Below, in pieces: positions 12,405 through 23,190 of a stretch of DNA of 64,000 nt. The position numbers and the translations under genes are program-made. The DNA lies in contig JAGYXB010000051.1 of the NCBI GenBank assembly GCA_022495005.1, forward strand, positions 620,001 to 684,000. The letters are read 5' to 3'. The notes beneath the pieces were generated by a model. It had not been told where the DNA came from. It worked only from the letters and a program-made list of their open reading frames with translations, and made no database searches. Source of the stretch: Rhyacophila brunnea (Eukaryota; Arthropoda; Insecta; Trichoptera; Rhyacophilidae). The first letter of the stretch is position 1; each line of letters opens with the position of its first letter.

Positions 12405-13940
12405 ATGTAATGAAATGTAATCTTCCTCTACTGTGCACAGATTAATGCATTGCATTCAAAGTTAAGCAATGACTAACACTGCTATCTACTAATATCACTA
12501 CTAACTGGCAATTTAATGCCGTGGCCTGACAAAAAGCGGCCTTGGAGACTTCCGTACATGCTTCGTAGCCTGTCAATCGGTTGCGACCAGCGGAATTTAG
12601 AAATCCCAAAACTAGCCGTTGCAACTGAAGACCTTTCATACCCCGCCTTTTCTTTTCAGGACCCGTGCACGTTCCCTTGAATATATCCTGACATTATATA
12701 ATTCGCATTTTGATTGCAGCGTTGTTACGACATCTTAACATCAATGACTTATAATTGAGCGTTTCACCAAAAGTTGTTATCATGTGCGCGTGGACTTAAT
12801 TTTTCGTCATTATGTGAGAATGAACAAATTCAAACCACCGAACATATTGATACATACATCCTGTTCATGTGTGTCATTTCTGGAAAACCTTGCATCGACC
12901 AAACTGAGATTGATAACTATTTATTGAAAGTGTGATTATATGTGGGTAACTTTTGTTTTATTTCTGCGAATATGTATATTATGTTGTAATCTACAGACAT
13001 ACATGTGAATGCACGAATTAATTTTGTAATTCAATACAAAATTTTTAACAATTTCTTACAGTCATTTCAGTTATATCAACAATTTACTAGACATGATAAA
13101 CCGAATTACTATATCCTGTAAAGATATGGTTAAAATAATGATTTTATATTTTGTATTTAGGTTTTGCGTGAAAGGACGTCATTTCCTTCACATTTTATTT
13201 AATATACCGCAAATATTTTCCATTCAAATTTCGAATTCAATAAAATATTTACTTTGCATAAGGTGGCAAAGTTTCCCGCCAAATATATGTCGTTTGGTAG
13301 TTTACCACTTTCTGAAATACCATAAAATGGTAAACCACAGCTCCCGATAGTAAATTCTAGCAGGGAGTAGAACCGCGACCCGCCGTGGCGAATGCACGAG
13401 TAGTGGAATTCCATTTGGGAATTACTTCACTTAAGGTAAGGAAAACTTTTGTTGCCTTTCCGCCGGACGTGTAATATATTTTTCGGCGCCAACTTTCCGA
13501 CGGCATACAAAAAAATACATATTTCGGGAAGTACCTACTTAGATTACCTGATAATAGGTGTGGTTTTATATTTCTCGAATCGAACGACGTATAGAGTCAT
13601 CGTGATATAAATTATAGAAAGACTTATGCCATTAACTTTATGTGGTTATTAATATTCACTATTACTATTTAATGGATAGAAGCTGTATTAAAAATAATTA
13701 AAATAATTAAGTATATTTTATTATTTCTTATTATAGTGTTATATCCAATGAATATTACATATTAACCATATTTACATATTATATCAAAATGCAACCGGTA
13801 TTTTTATCAAACTTCGTTAAAATGAGCGACTATGTTTTATCATTTTTAAATGAAGGTTTTAACAATAAATATTTATTTGTTTTAATTATGATGTCAGGAT
13901 CACCACAAATTTTAATTTTAACATATTTGCACTATCTTAT
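12405..13940. other. No gene recognised
   Basis: Bases 12500-12680 and 13340-13500 are less AT-rich than the surroundings. Overlapping frames on both strands at 13093-13414 have no recognisable product. A donor-like GGTAAG stands at 13434-13439 without a supported exon. Confidence 0.3.
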
Positions 13941-14047
13941 AATTCTTGATGTAGATACAATGAATAATTCGCAGGATTTATAATTGCATCATACGTAATT
14001 CGAAAACATATCAGAAAACACCTAGATGCAGACATATGTAGGTATTT

Positions 14048-14651
14048 CACTTCGGCGGTGGATAGGTCTTGCAAAAGAAAGACGGTAGTAGTTGTCCGTG
14101 ATGATGGAGGAGGCGAGAGTTTATTTACTGTTTCAATAGTTACAAGGGTACAATCGACACAATATAATACATATAATGACAATTCGGTGCGATGTTTTTT
14201 TAACGAGAACTTATAATCGAGTGACATGTCCAATCAATTATGACCCGCTATTACACCCACTGTGGCCGCGCAGCTTAAGCATTGGACTATAACGCCGTCC
14301 CAGATCCCAGGTTTGAATCCTGGGTCTGGCAAGTACCTATGCATATTGTTTTTCAATTTGCGTCTGTCAGGGTATGGACCTAATAGGTTGAGCAAGTGGC
14401 TGACATCCATTTCTAAAAAAAAACAAAATCTGTTAATACAAACCTCTACTCTGTGGAGGCCCATATGATCCTATTAGGATCGAACATAGTCGAAAGAAGA
14501 AGATTTTATTGACCAGCGCCCTATTGAATAATATGTTGAAATGATTATGCAATAAATTGCGAGTCCGCTATCTCATAATATTGCGAAATCATATTATTAT
14601 ATCTCAATTCTCAGTTATTTCGTTAGTTAGCGAGAATTGGATACTGACTGA
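14048..14651 (+). repeat. Dispersed repeat R3, interrupted copy
   Basis: The two outer parts, 14048-14255 and about 14503-14651, match the uninterrupted copy at 41144-41472. The match starts at CACTTCGGCGGTGGATAGG, passes AATGACAATTCGGTG and TGACCCGCTATT, and ends at GAATTGGATACTGACTGA. The insert between them is the SINE at 14256-14502. The class of R3 is unknown; I found no terminal inverted repeat and no protein. Confidence 0.65.
14256..14502 (+). repeat. SINE-A, best-preserved copy
   Basis: The head is tRNA-like, with an A-box region GTGGCCGCGCAGCTTAAGC at 14262-14280 and a B box GGTTTGAATCC at 14310-14320 inside a T-arm-like CCCAG/CTGGG stem. The body follows, with CAGGGTATGGACCTAATAGG and AATCTGTTAATACAAACCTC. 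The 3' end has a hairpin, GATCCTA-T-TAGGATC, at 14467-14481, then GTCGAAAGAAGAAG. Other copies lie at 3862, 12216, 34074 and 56079. The promoter boxes imply RNA polymerase III transcription. The copy sits inside repeat R3, whose uninterrupted form at 41.1 kb acts as the empty site. Confidence 0.85.
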
Positions 14652-14868
14652 TTATTTTTGAAAATGAATATTTAATAAATTATATTATAATTTAGATCTG
14701 GGTTACAGAAATCTAATGACAGCGTATACATACATTAACCGGAATTCGGTAAATGCGGATTTGATTCCCGCCAGACACTTATTTTTTAAAGATTCAGGTG
14801 TTTCCAAATTATCACATAAGTATAAGCATAATGAATTATTCATTGAATAAAAAAATAGTTATCATATA

Positions 14869-15529
14869 ATATTAGAGTACTTTTGATATGGGCGTTTTAA
14901 CTTTTTTACTTTATCACAGCAAAACTACTCGTAAGTTAATTTTTTTTAATATTATATCATAATATAATATGAGTATTTTTTTATGTATCTAGCGAGACGT
15001 TAATGGTTACGAAGATCTCAAACTTCACCCTATGATTTTCATATATAATATGACTTAACTTCTATAAAATAGAATTGTACAATTAAATGAATAGGTACTA
15101 TACTATATAATTATAAATATTTAAAAATACATTATGTGGATATGGTAAGGAGGTGTAGAGGATTCGCTATTATTATATTTAGGCTATAATAGCGAAGTTG
15201 TTCTTTTAGTACAATTCTAACACCTTTTAGTCATTTTAATCAAATCCAGCTCATTTTGTTAATAAACTTGTGCTAAAATCGGAAGCAAAGTCGGTAACAT
15301 CCATCCGTTATGACTGACAAAAAGCAAATGTCTAATAAATAATAAAATGTCAATATATTTACCCGTTTCTTTCTGATTTTTTAACAATTCAAAAAATCTA
15401 CATGTAATTGTACCTAAAATGAGTGTTTATTTGTGACTAGAAAATAGCACGGCTTAATATAGAAACTGAACACAATTTACAAATGAGGGTACATAACATG
15501 AGATATATTTTTAGAGTTCACTAAAAGCC
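14869..15529. other. AT-rich DNA, no gene recognised
   Basis: Nothing recognisable. Frames are short and composition is strongly AT. Confidence 0.4.
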
Positions 15530-15740
15530 TCAAATGAAAATGAGTAATGCAAATATCTTTCTACAACTTCGGCCACACGGCGCCTCCAAGAATCCTTGTC
15601 GTTTGCCAGTCTTCTTGCGTAATTCCAGGCCACACCGACATCCTATAGCTCCACCATATACACTCGATAGATCGTATTCAGCGGCTTTCAAGGACACTGA
15701 AATCCGGATACTTACAAAATGTCAAAAACGGAAATAGAAA
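15530..15740 (-). pseudogene. Non-LTR retrotransposon 3' coding fragment (LINE-X)
   Basis: The minus-strand translation includes LNTIYRVYMVEL, then ARRLANDKDSWRRRVAEVVE. This fits the family pattern in which the last part of the reverse-transcriptase protein ends with A-DR--W----. Related 3' fragments lie at 17680-17915, 19070-19200 and 42265-42870. Only the 3' end is present, as usual for 5'-truncated copies. The plus-strand frame at 15534-15737 is its antisense. Confidence 0.55.
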
Positions 15741-17679
15741 GACCGCTGAGTGGGTCAATGAGATATGCAGATTATGTATGTATTGATATAAATAAGAGTT
15801 ATGTAATACAGTTTGAAAAAGTTTTGATATGGCAGTAGATTAATGCAGACTGGTGTAGATTAACGATGTTTCTCACACAATTACTCTAGTAAAACACATA
15901 GAGATTCGTTCTCGAATCGAAGTTGGAAAATTTATTTGATATCTATTTTCTAATAGGAGCACGATCGCACCTGACATCTGTTGCCAATTTTCGCAGGCGA
16001 TGCGATGAAATATTTCGAAATATGACAAATGTCGGCCGGTGGTCAGACGAGGGAATTTGTCCGGAGCTTTAGTGCACCCTTGAGACGCCGCGGACGTCCA
16101 CCAGCTAAACTGGAAATATTTTTCATTCCATTCCCCCCTTCCGGTAACTCCCGGAGGCATATACAAGTTTTCTTGACCCATGTTTCAACTTCCGGACGCG
16201 GAATTGTCAAACGTCCGACGGAATTTCGATCGTATTGTCTACTTATTTTGTATTTTCACTTTTTAAACATAGGTAGGTATATACAACGATTTGTATACAT
16301 TATTCGTACGAGATACTTGCCGTACAAAGTATATTATTATGTATTGTTATATTACATAATATAATAGTAAATTTTACATAAGACATGACTCAAACTCATA
16401 ATTACAAACTCTCTTATACGTCATCCTTAGTCCAACTCAAAATACATCGGTTCGATGAACATTGAACGTTATATACCTACAAACTGTTTGATCTATCTTG
16501 ACTATATAAACATTTAAATACGTTTTACGCACATTCAATATGTTCCCTTGCAAATTAAGTTGGAGTTTTCTTTCCCGGCGCAAATGGGAAACGTTGAATA
16601 TGTACAGATATTCTTAGTCTCGACTAAGCTTTAAATCTATAGTGTGTGGGTAAGACCACATTATTTCTAAAACACTACATTACACTACACAAACATACAA
16701 CTATGTATTGATAATAGATATTAAATTAAATAATATATGGCATTAAAATTACTTTAAACAGTAGTCTTAAAATAATATGTTTGTTAAATATGTATAAAAA
16801 TGGAAAAGCTTATCAATATAAATTGATTAATTCAATGATCAATGAATTTTCAACGTAAAACTATTTTAATTTTATTTATGGAGTGTTTCACATTTTTTTT
16901 TTCATACTTTACCTAAAGGCATTTCTAAAAACTACAAGTTCATTTTGGCAAAAATCTATGTACATAATATTATTGACCTTAATTTGAACACCACAGATAT
17001 TATGGTAACATAACCAAATCTCTAATAAAAGCCTACGTCTATAGTTATATTTCTTTAAGTTTACATAAGCAATTATAGTTTAAGTATCCACCGTGCCAAA
17101 ATGATTTTTCTAACCTAATATTTTGACAATACTTAATTACGGTTTCTTGTGCTATTTAGAACCTATAAATTGAATCATCTAGCTAGAGTCTAGAGTCTAG
17201 ACTTACAAATATTTTAACTTACTATATTATGTACATACTGTAATATATCCCAAATTGTAAGTATTACTCGATTGAAAATGTCCTCCATTTGACAGTGTTT
17301 ATGGCGGGAAAGCATTTTTGGCGCCATATCAATAACACCGTTGAATTGATGGTTTCCCCGATTTGCTTCGACTCTTTGCCGGGGCACCCCTCTTCTTTCA
17401 TGTTTAATACTTCCCTGCACATACGTGACACGGGCTGTCAGTAGCAACACGATAAATGCAATATCGATATCTAACCACAAAATCATTAAAATTTGACAAT
17501 ACAAACTTAACTCACATAATATTATGGTAGACTTTATTTCCAACATAATCTATTATTAGATAATGTTTCCAAGGTGTCATGTAATACATAGACGGACACG
17601 ACCCATAATTTTATACCATGTTACATACTAAACGTATCGTTTACGCTCATTGAAATATCACTTATCACATTGACTACGT
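15741..17679. other. No gene recognised; two GC-richer islands
   Basis: Bases 15960-16230 and 17280-17410 stand out in GC and CpG. The first holds overlapping frames on both strands (15873-16181 minus, 16029-16364 plus), neither of which I can identify. They could be old exons, regulatory DNA or decayed transposons. Confidence 0.3.
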
Positions 17680-17915
17680 TGGGCCTGGCTCGGCCACGGC
17701 CTGATGAAAGTCTCAAGATAATTTCAACTAGGCACTCCTATTCTTCAAACCAGCTAGATTAAGGCATTCTGAAGGGCCTCTATAATACACTATTTAAATT
17801 TATAGGGTATATACGGGATTCTGGCATAACCTGACAAGACGCAGTACTGGCGCGCTACAGGTATTTTTGGAGGCACTGAGAAGCAGAATAATTATGGTCA
17901 AAGAAGAAGAATAAA
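17680..17915 (+). pseudogene. LINE-X 3' fragment
   Basis: TCGGCCACGGCCTGATGAAAG encodes the RPRP stretch usual near the end of this protein class. GGTATATACGGGATTCTGG and TTTTTGGAGGCACTGAG then match the copies at 19070-19200 and, inverted, 15530-15740. It finishes with GGTCAAAGAAGAAGAAT, very like the tail of SINE-A. It is broken and 5'-truncated. Confidence 0.5.
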
Positions 17916-17932
17916 TATATTATTATAAGCGT

Positions 17933-18334
17933 ACATATCCGGAAATTTGTACGTAAACAGTTCACCGCAGAACACTTTTTCGTGCGCCGCAGTACGTGAA
18001 ACAAGAGTTCGTGTAACATTTAATCAAATGACGAGTTCTTCGTTGAACATTTCACCGTGAAGTATATTTGTACGTATCCTACAATATATGGCGAATTTTA
18101 TGAGATGTCTTTACTAGGTTAGTTTAGGTTAGGTTAGGGTTAATCTAATTGGAACAGTACTATTTGCAAACTATCGCCACATTTTGTAAGATACGTACAA
18201 ATGTATTCCACGGTGAAATGTTCAACGAAGAACTCGTCATTTGATAAAATGTTATACGAACTCATATTTCACGTACTGCGGGGCACGAATATGTGTCCCA
18301 CGATGAACTGCATACGTACAACTTACATGTAACC
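17933..18334. mobile_element. 402-bp foldback element with 8-bp target duplication and TTAGG core
   Basis: Two arms of about 180 bases are inverted copies of each other. For example AATGACGAGTTCTTCGTTGA at 18027-18046 recurs inverted near 18222. ATAAGCGT stands outside both ends, at 17925-17932 and 18335-18342, as a target-site duplication; the next base would allow 9 bp. An 8-bp duplication fits hAT-like transposases, among others. The central part contains TTTAGGTTAGGTTAGGG. There is no coding capacity. Confidence 0.85.
18123..18139 (+). repeat. Telomere-like TTAGG tract inside foldback
   Basis: Three TTAGG-type units in a row, with a fourth degenerate unit upstream, lie near the symmetry centre of the foldback at 17933-18334. 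TTAGG is the standard insect telomere unit. The other tracts are at 21999-22013 and 54063-54081. Confidence 0.8.
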
Positions 18335-18342
18335 ATAAGCGT

Positions 18343-19069
18343 ATACACTACGTTAAAATGCTTATATAATGAAATAACTTTTGATATTTTTACTTGGATG
18401 AAAATAAATACTCTTGATATATTTTAGCATTCAAATAATCAAACCTTTTCGTAAAAAAAAATATATTAAAGTTACATATATTAAAAGAGTAATATAATTA
18501 TTCGAATTGAAGTAAATTGCACACGCATACTTTTTACTAAATGTTACGTTTTTTTTTATTTTAGATTAAAAACTGTTTTTAAAATAAAAATTTATCTCCC
18601 GTAATGAATTGATTCAGTATTGGAGGCAATCCGCTAACGACACGGAAAATCCATTATTACCTACGCTCTGAGCCCCAATTCCCTCCTCTCACTCGGTTTG
18701 CACATCTATTGACATTTTTTAACCAAATCCCCAAATAGATCAACCGAAAAACAAATCTGTTATTGAATTTCAAGCTATTATTTTGGTGATGACAACACTA
18801 ACGGACCGTTGAATATTTGAGTCCGGTTAAAACTTAAATTATTTGAATATCGAATAAGTAAACATTTTTTTTTATTCAATATGTATGGCATATAAATATA
18901 ATAATTGGTAATGAAATAATATTACAAACAGCAACTAATACATAAATGATTACAAATGGGTAGGTAAATTTCACCCATTAAATTATACGTATGGCTATTA
19001 TAAATTATTATGACAAAAGAATAATAGCACATAGGTACCATAACATATTTTTAACAAATTATATACTCT
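18343..19069. other. AT-rich DNA, no gene recognised
   Basis: Nothing recognisable beyond a GC-richer patch at 18620-18710. Confidence 0.4.
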
Positions 19070-19200
19070 CGATTCCGGCATCCTTGAAGACACAAGGTAT
19101 ATACGGCATAGTTACAAGATGCTGTGCATAACCTGGAAAGACGCAAGAAGACTGGCGAGCAACAGGAATTTTTGGAGGTTCCACCTGGTGTCCACGTGTT
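19070..19200 (+). pseudogene. LINE-X 3' fragment
   Basis: The translation includes ARRLASNRNFWRFH, which parallels ARRLANDKDSWRRR in the copy at 15530-15740. TATACGGCATAGTTACAAGATG upstream parallels the other copies. The fragment is 5'-truncated and non-functional. Confidence 0.5.
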
Positions 19201-19354
19201 TTAAATGAGTGCGTGTGGACTATATAATACGTAAACACTTTGTGGGAAATCCTTGCACTATGAAATGAATTATACGATAATCTCAGATACCTTATCTAAA
19301 TTTACAATTATAATAATAAGAACACATGTCCTCGTAGAACTGCCATATCAGTTT

Positions 19355-19667
19355 CGGCGGGTCTATTCTATACGTATCGACCGCTAAAGTGATAATTATT
19401 ATCAAACTTAGGGTAGGTTTGTATCAAAGTATTAGCACTTATTGTAACAATTACAATACGATGTTTGTAATTGTTGCAAAATATGCTATATTTTAACAGC
19501 ACCTCTCTTGTTGCTGTTAAAATATAGCACGTATTGCAACAATTACAAACATCGTATTGTAATTGTTACACTAAGTGCTAATACTTTGATACAAACTTAC
19601 CCTAAGTTTGATAATATTTATCACTGTATCACTTTAGCGGTCGATAAGTATAGAATAGACCTACTGG
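19355..19667. mobile_element. 313-bp near-perfect palindromic foldback FB1
   Basis: The two halves are inverted copies over almost their whole length around a centre near 19507. ACAATTACAATACGATGTTT on the left recurs inverted on the right at about 19544-19567. The ends read CGGGTCTATTCTATACGTAT and, on the other strand, TAGGTCTATTCTATACTTAT. The inner loop is about 12 bases between AACAGC and GCTGTT. Partial copies are at 1-198 and perhaps 10625. I could not find a certain target-site duplication. As RNA it would form a long hairpin. Confidence 0.85.
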
Positions 19668-19879
19668 TAGATATTACAGTTAGTTTTGTTTTGATAGAAG
19701 GGATACGTGTTTTAATTACATATTAATTACTTATTGTTCTCTTTAGCGATATATTCCTTTATGGGGCTTGGCATTTTCAGCCATCTGCCTTCATTCAGAT
19801 CTATCCAAAGCGTTACAAATAAACAATATATTGACATAATAGATATTGGTTAATACACCTCAGTACTTACACATTTATA
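19668..19879. other. No gene recognised
   Basis: AT-rich spacer between two repeats. Nothing recognisable. Confidence 0.3.
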
Positions 19880-20235
19880 AATAATAACATACACATATGT
19901 TTTTACAGCGCACATTAAACTTTGATATTAATACGTATTTGTTTTTATTTAACTAAGACCATAATTTACAGATAGCATTGTTTAGTTTTTAAAAATTAAT
20001 TAAACGCTGTCTAAACCAAACCATAATAGTGTTGGTATATTTTGCGTGATACGACAAAATTATGCACACTTTTTCATGCATACCTATTTGTTTTCGTTGG
20101 ATTAAGAACGCGTCATATTATTGTTGTTTCATTTTTTAAATTCATTAAGCCCTGCCTAAGACAAACTATAAAAGATAAAAAATATTATTATATCTATAAA
20201 ATATTCAAAGTTATGTATGGTTTATTAGCATAATT
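19880..20235. mobile_element. hAT-like MITE family M1, partial copy
   Basis: GCGCACATTAAACTTTGATA, ATTTAACTAAGACCATAATT, AAACCAAACCATAATAGTGTT and ATTCATTAAGCCCTGCCTAAG match, in order and orientation, parts of the complete copy at 32285-32764. The terminal CAGTGG motif is not visible at either end. No coding capacity. Confidence 0.5.
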
Positions 20236-20284
20236 TTAGATTATTTTATACATAGACGAGTATTATTTGACTATTATCTAGTAT

Positions 20285-20575
20285 GAAGCAGACAGGAGTA
20301 TGCGATGTAATAGACGTTGCCAAACAGCTGAAATGGAGATGGGCGGGGCACATCTCTCGCCGAAAGGATGGTTGCTGGACAAATTCCGTCATCTATGATA
20401 CCCAAGGGGCATGAAACGGCCACAGGGTTGCCTAAAAGCCGCTGGATTGACGAACTGATAAAGTTCGGTGGAAATACGTGACAGCGAACGACACAGGACC
20501 GAGAGAGTTGGAAGAAGCTTGGAGAGGCCTTCATCCAGCAGTGGATTGACCCCGGCTGATGATGATGACTGTCTC
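20285..20575 (+). pseudogene. RTE-type retrotransposon 3' end
   Basis: The plus-strand translation reads KQTGVCDVIDVAKQLKWRWA then GHISRRKDGCWTNSV. After two stops come KPLD and VRWKYVTANDTGPRELEEAW, then RGLHPAVD. This is the familiar C-terminus of RTE-type proteins (LKW-WAGHI-RR-D-RW, then W---GEA--QQW). It finishes in a short ATGATGATGA run, matching the simple-repeat tails of RTE elements. At least three stops break it. Everything upstream is absent, so it is a 5'-truncated copy. Confidence 0.75.
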
Positions 20576-21244
20576 CGCGGACCAAAGTTTACGTCTAAAT
20601 TGTTAGGAACCTTACCTTTTTATTGTGTAAAGATTATATTATTTTTATTTATATATTTCACTTATACTTACACACATACGTGCATTCATATTTAATAACT
20701 TTATATTAATTCTATTCATATCCATTTGTAACTAGGGGGGAGGGTAACTGTTTGTCAAAACTACGCAACAGTGACATTTCATGGCTTGATATTAACCTTC
20801 CTTTCACAAAGCTAATATATTTCGTCCGTTCCGACAATGTAACCTTAGGTTACCGTACAAAATTGATAATATTAAAGTAGATCAAAGATAATAATTGCTT
20901 ATTTTGGCAACATAAATAAGCCTAATAAGGTTTCATCTTAATTATTTACTATTTTTTTTCTATAAAATGATCAAAAAGGCACCAAAGTCAATTAAAACAA
21001 TACGGGTATTTCTTTACATGCTTACAACCTACAAGTCATAATACTATCTTGACTCTTACTCTTTACTTTCATATTTATTTCTCACAATTGAGCATGATTC
21101 TCTTTGTCGCATATACTTTTAGATTTATTTATTTTACTTGTCATGGAATGCGACCCTCTGTTTACAATGTAGATTTATAATTTATGACAGATAAATGAAA
21201 TCTGACGGATATCTATCAATTATATGTATGTATTGGATAATTCG
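20576..21244. other. AT-rich DNA, no gene recognised
   Basis: Nothing recognisable. Confidence 0.4.
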
Positions 21245-21685
21245 ATCAATTGAACATACATAATTTTGTAAAACACTTTCTGAGAAAATATGCTATAACC
21301 AATAGAAAAAATCCTTTTGAAAAAAGTAAGCCACCCCGGCAGGGAATAAACCCTGCATCTCCCGGATTTACGCCCCGTCCGTCGCATTTACCAATATGCT
21401 AAGCAGTAGCTTAATTTGGAAGAACGCTGATGAGTGGGTATTGAAAAGGCCAATAGTTTATAGTATGTCACTGCGTAGCATATTGGTAAATGCGACGGAC
21501 GGGCTGTAAACCCGGGAGATGCAGGGTTCGATTTCCTGCCGGGGTGGCTTACTTTTTTTCAAAAGGATTTTTTCTATCGGTTATAATATATTTCCTCAGA
21601 AAGTGTTTTTCAAAATTATGTATGTTCAATAATTAGAATGGTACATTTTTAAATCTTGTGAATTATTCGTTGAATAAAATAAATA
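21245..21685. mobile_element. tRNA-bearing foldback FB2, copy 2, two-armed
   Basis: This is the clearest two-armed copy. Each arm runs from a T-rich terminus through ATTGAACATACATAATTTTG, TTTCTGAGAAAATATGCTAT and AATAGAAAAAATCC to a tRNA-like gene, and the two arms mirror each other around about 21430. On the right arm the tRNA-like gene has an A-box TAGCATATTGG at 21477-21487, an arm GGG-CTGTAAA-CCC (21501-21513) whose loop would read anticodon GTA (tyrosine), and a T-arm with GGTTCGATTTCC at 21525-21536. The left arm carries the same in reverse near 21335-21400. The acceptor stem does not close on either side, so it is not a working tRNA. Confidence 0.8.
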
Positions 21686-21779
21686 GTAGAGCTGGTTTGG
21701 TTTTCACGCACTCACGCACTGGTAAACATATGTTTCGGAATGTCAGTCTCACGGTTCTACTTGGGTTTTGGGATAAATA

Positions 21780-22187
21780 AGTCGCCTAGAGTCATAACTC
21801 ACATATTCCAAAAATCGAGTTTTGAGATAATCGAAAAAAAACCACCAGAGTACTGTTTTTTTTGTAATTAAAAGAAAAGTATTGAACTCCCTTGAATATT
21901 AATGAGTGAGTGAGTCGATTTTTTTTTTTTAAACATATATAATACACATAGCTGCAGACACACTGCACACAGTGAAAAATATAGCTCTTTATTTGGTTGG
22001 GTTAGGTTAGGTTATTATTCATTGAACAATGTAAGTGATGACACCAACAGAAACTTTGTCAATAATTTTCACATGGTTTAAAGTGACTTTTGATTTCCAA
22101 CTATTTTTCTTTATAGATTAATGTCTTTAGAATCACTTGGTACATTTAACTAAAAATGCCAAATGTGAGTTATGACTCTAAGCGACT
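21780..22187. mobile_element. 408-bp MITE with TTAGG core
   Basis: Inverted ends of about 25 bases, AGTCGCCTAGAGTCATAACT on the left and AGTCGCTTAGAGTCATAACT on the right read on the other strand, bound the element. A TTAGG tract lies near the middle (21999-22013). A run of T stands at 21920-21931. No target-site duplication could be fixed, so the exact ends may be a few bases off. No coding capacity. Confidence 0.7.
21999..22013 (+). repeat. Telomere-like TTAGG tract inside MITE
   Basis: GGGTTAGGTTAGGTTA gives two complete TTAGG units and a partial one, near the middle of the MITE at 21780-22187. Confidence 0.7.
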
Positions 22188-22783
22188 CTAATGATGATGA
22201 CAAGTTCGGGATGAATGATGACGTGGCGTTCGCCCAAACCGTATCAGATTTAGCGCAACAAAGGTCGAAGAGATGCGTTTTGGCTGAGTCACTCCGTGGT
22301 TAATGACGGTTTAGCTTTAAAGAGCCTAAGCGCGTCCGCTGTCTCGGAGTAAGTAACTGTTACTTAATCAGGCCGACTCATGACCCGTGACTGCTGGTCG
22401 AGTGGTCTTATGAAAATAACTGGGATTTTTGGTAGATAGAAAAAAATGAATGAGGGCCACCATAATTGGCCCATCCATATTATAAACATATATATTATGA
22501 AATATTATAAAACAACTTACACTACTTACTTACAGCGTATTAGCAAGATCAAGTACGTTGTCGAGATCTTGAAGCTGTCCAGGAATAATGTACCTTGATT
22601 CCAACTACAAAAGTTGGTCGAAATTTGATAATATGTCCGTTCTATAGATATTCGTTATTTTTCGGTCTTGAGTCTGTTTATTGATGTATGTTTCTCAAGT
22701 GCTTAAATTATGAGATAGTATTCATTTTTTTCATTTTATATAACTAAATTAAAATCATGATTTATATTCCTACATTCATTTTT
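22188..22783. other. No gene recognised; GC-richer start
   Basis: Bases 22188-22420 have more G, C and CpG than the surroundings. They contain GATGATGATGA, and TGGTCGAGTGG at 22395-22405, which resembles a leucine/serine tRNA A box, but no B box follows. No protein is recognised. Confidence 0.3.
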
Positions 22784-23190
22784 ACAACGTTTTTCTTAGC
22801 TCGTATTCTTATTTGTCCGGTGGTTCTTTGTCCGGTACAAATCTTGCAATTGAGTTTTAACTAACTTCTCAACTAGTTAGACAATTGAAACTTTTAGAAT
22901 ATATCAGAACACGATGCCAATGCATTTTTTTAATACTTTTAGCCATCTTTAAGTAGAATTGAATTCATTTTCAGTTAATTCTGTCTTATATGAAAAGTTA
23001 TTTTGACACCATTATTGGTTGCTAGAGGAGCAACTAAATTATTAATATATACGTGCGTTACTATGGAAATCAATATGACATGTCAAGTACAACATTTTTT
23101 GATCGTTTAAGCTAGTCAAGTCAAGTTTATATGGTTCAACAGAATTTAAAAACGTTGTATATAAAAAGTTCTTTTTATCTTGTAATTATT
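22784..23190 (+). mobile_element. Helentron-like non-autonomous element (HINE type), copy 1
   Basis: The 5' end is ACAACGTTTTT. The same motif inverted, AAAAACGTTGT, stands at about 23148-23158, some 30 bases inside the 3' end. Between that and the end is a hairpin, ATAAAAAG-TT-CTTTTTAT at 23161-23178, followed by CTTGTAATTATT. This asymmetric inverted-repeat layout with a 3' hairpin is known for Helentron/Helitron2 elements, which insert between two Ts without duplication. All readable 5' junctions here follow a T. Copies: 34320, 44548, 48844. No Rep/helicase coding is present. Confidence 0.65.

Larger units (their letters stand above)
13944..14868. mobile_element. tRNA-bearing foldback FB2, copy with nested insertions
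   Basis: The left arm at 13944-14037 has GAATAATTCGCAGGATTT and an inner AACATATCAGAAAACACC. These match the FB2 left end of the copy at 4757. The right arm at about 14700-14868 has a tRNA-like stretch with a B-box relative, GATTTGATTCCC, at 14758-14769. It ends with GAATTATTCATTGAATAAAA, the inverted FB2 terminus. Between the arms lies repeat R3, which itself contains a SINE. The arms are diverged, so the assignment is moderate. Confidence 0.5.

Noticed and set aside
14234..14468. Overlapping frames on both strands
   Set aside because: They lie within SINE-A and read through its tRNA-like head and hairpin. The frames at 34028-34282 and 34050-34277 are the same case.
15873..16364. Overlapping 102- and 111-codon frames on opposite strands
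   Set aside because: Neither shows a known domain, and their openness follows from a GC-rich block. The end of the plus-strand frame is low-complexity AT-rich sequence.
20274..20585. 103-codon minus-strand frame
   Set aside because: It is the antisense of the RTE 3' end, which reads with recognisable motifs on the plus strand.
21477..21545. A functional tyrosine tRNA gene (GTA anticodon loop, good B box)
   Set aside because: The acceptor stem does not close, the A-box side does not match the family's 5' end, and the sequence is one arm of a repeat with related copies elsewhere.
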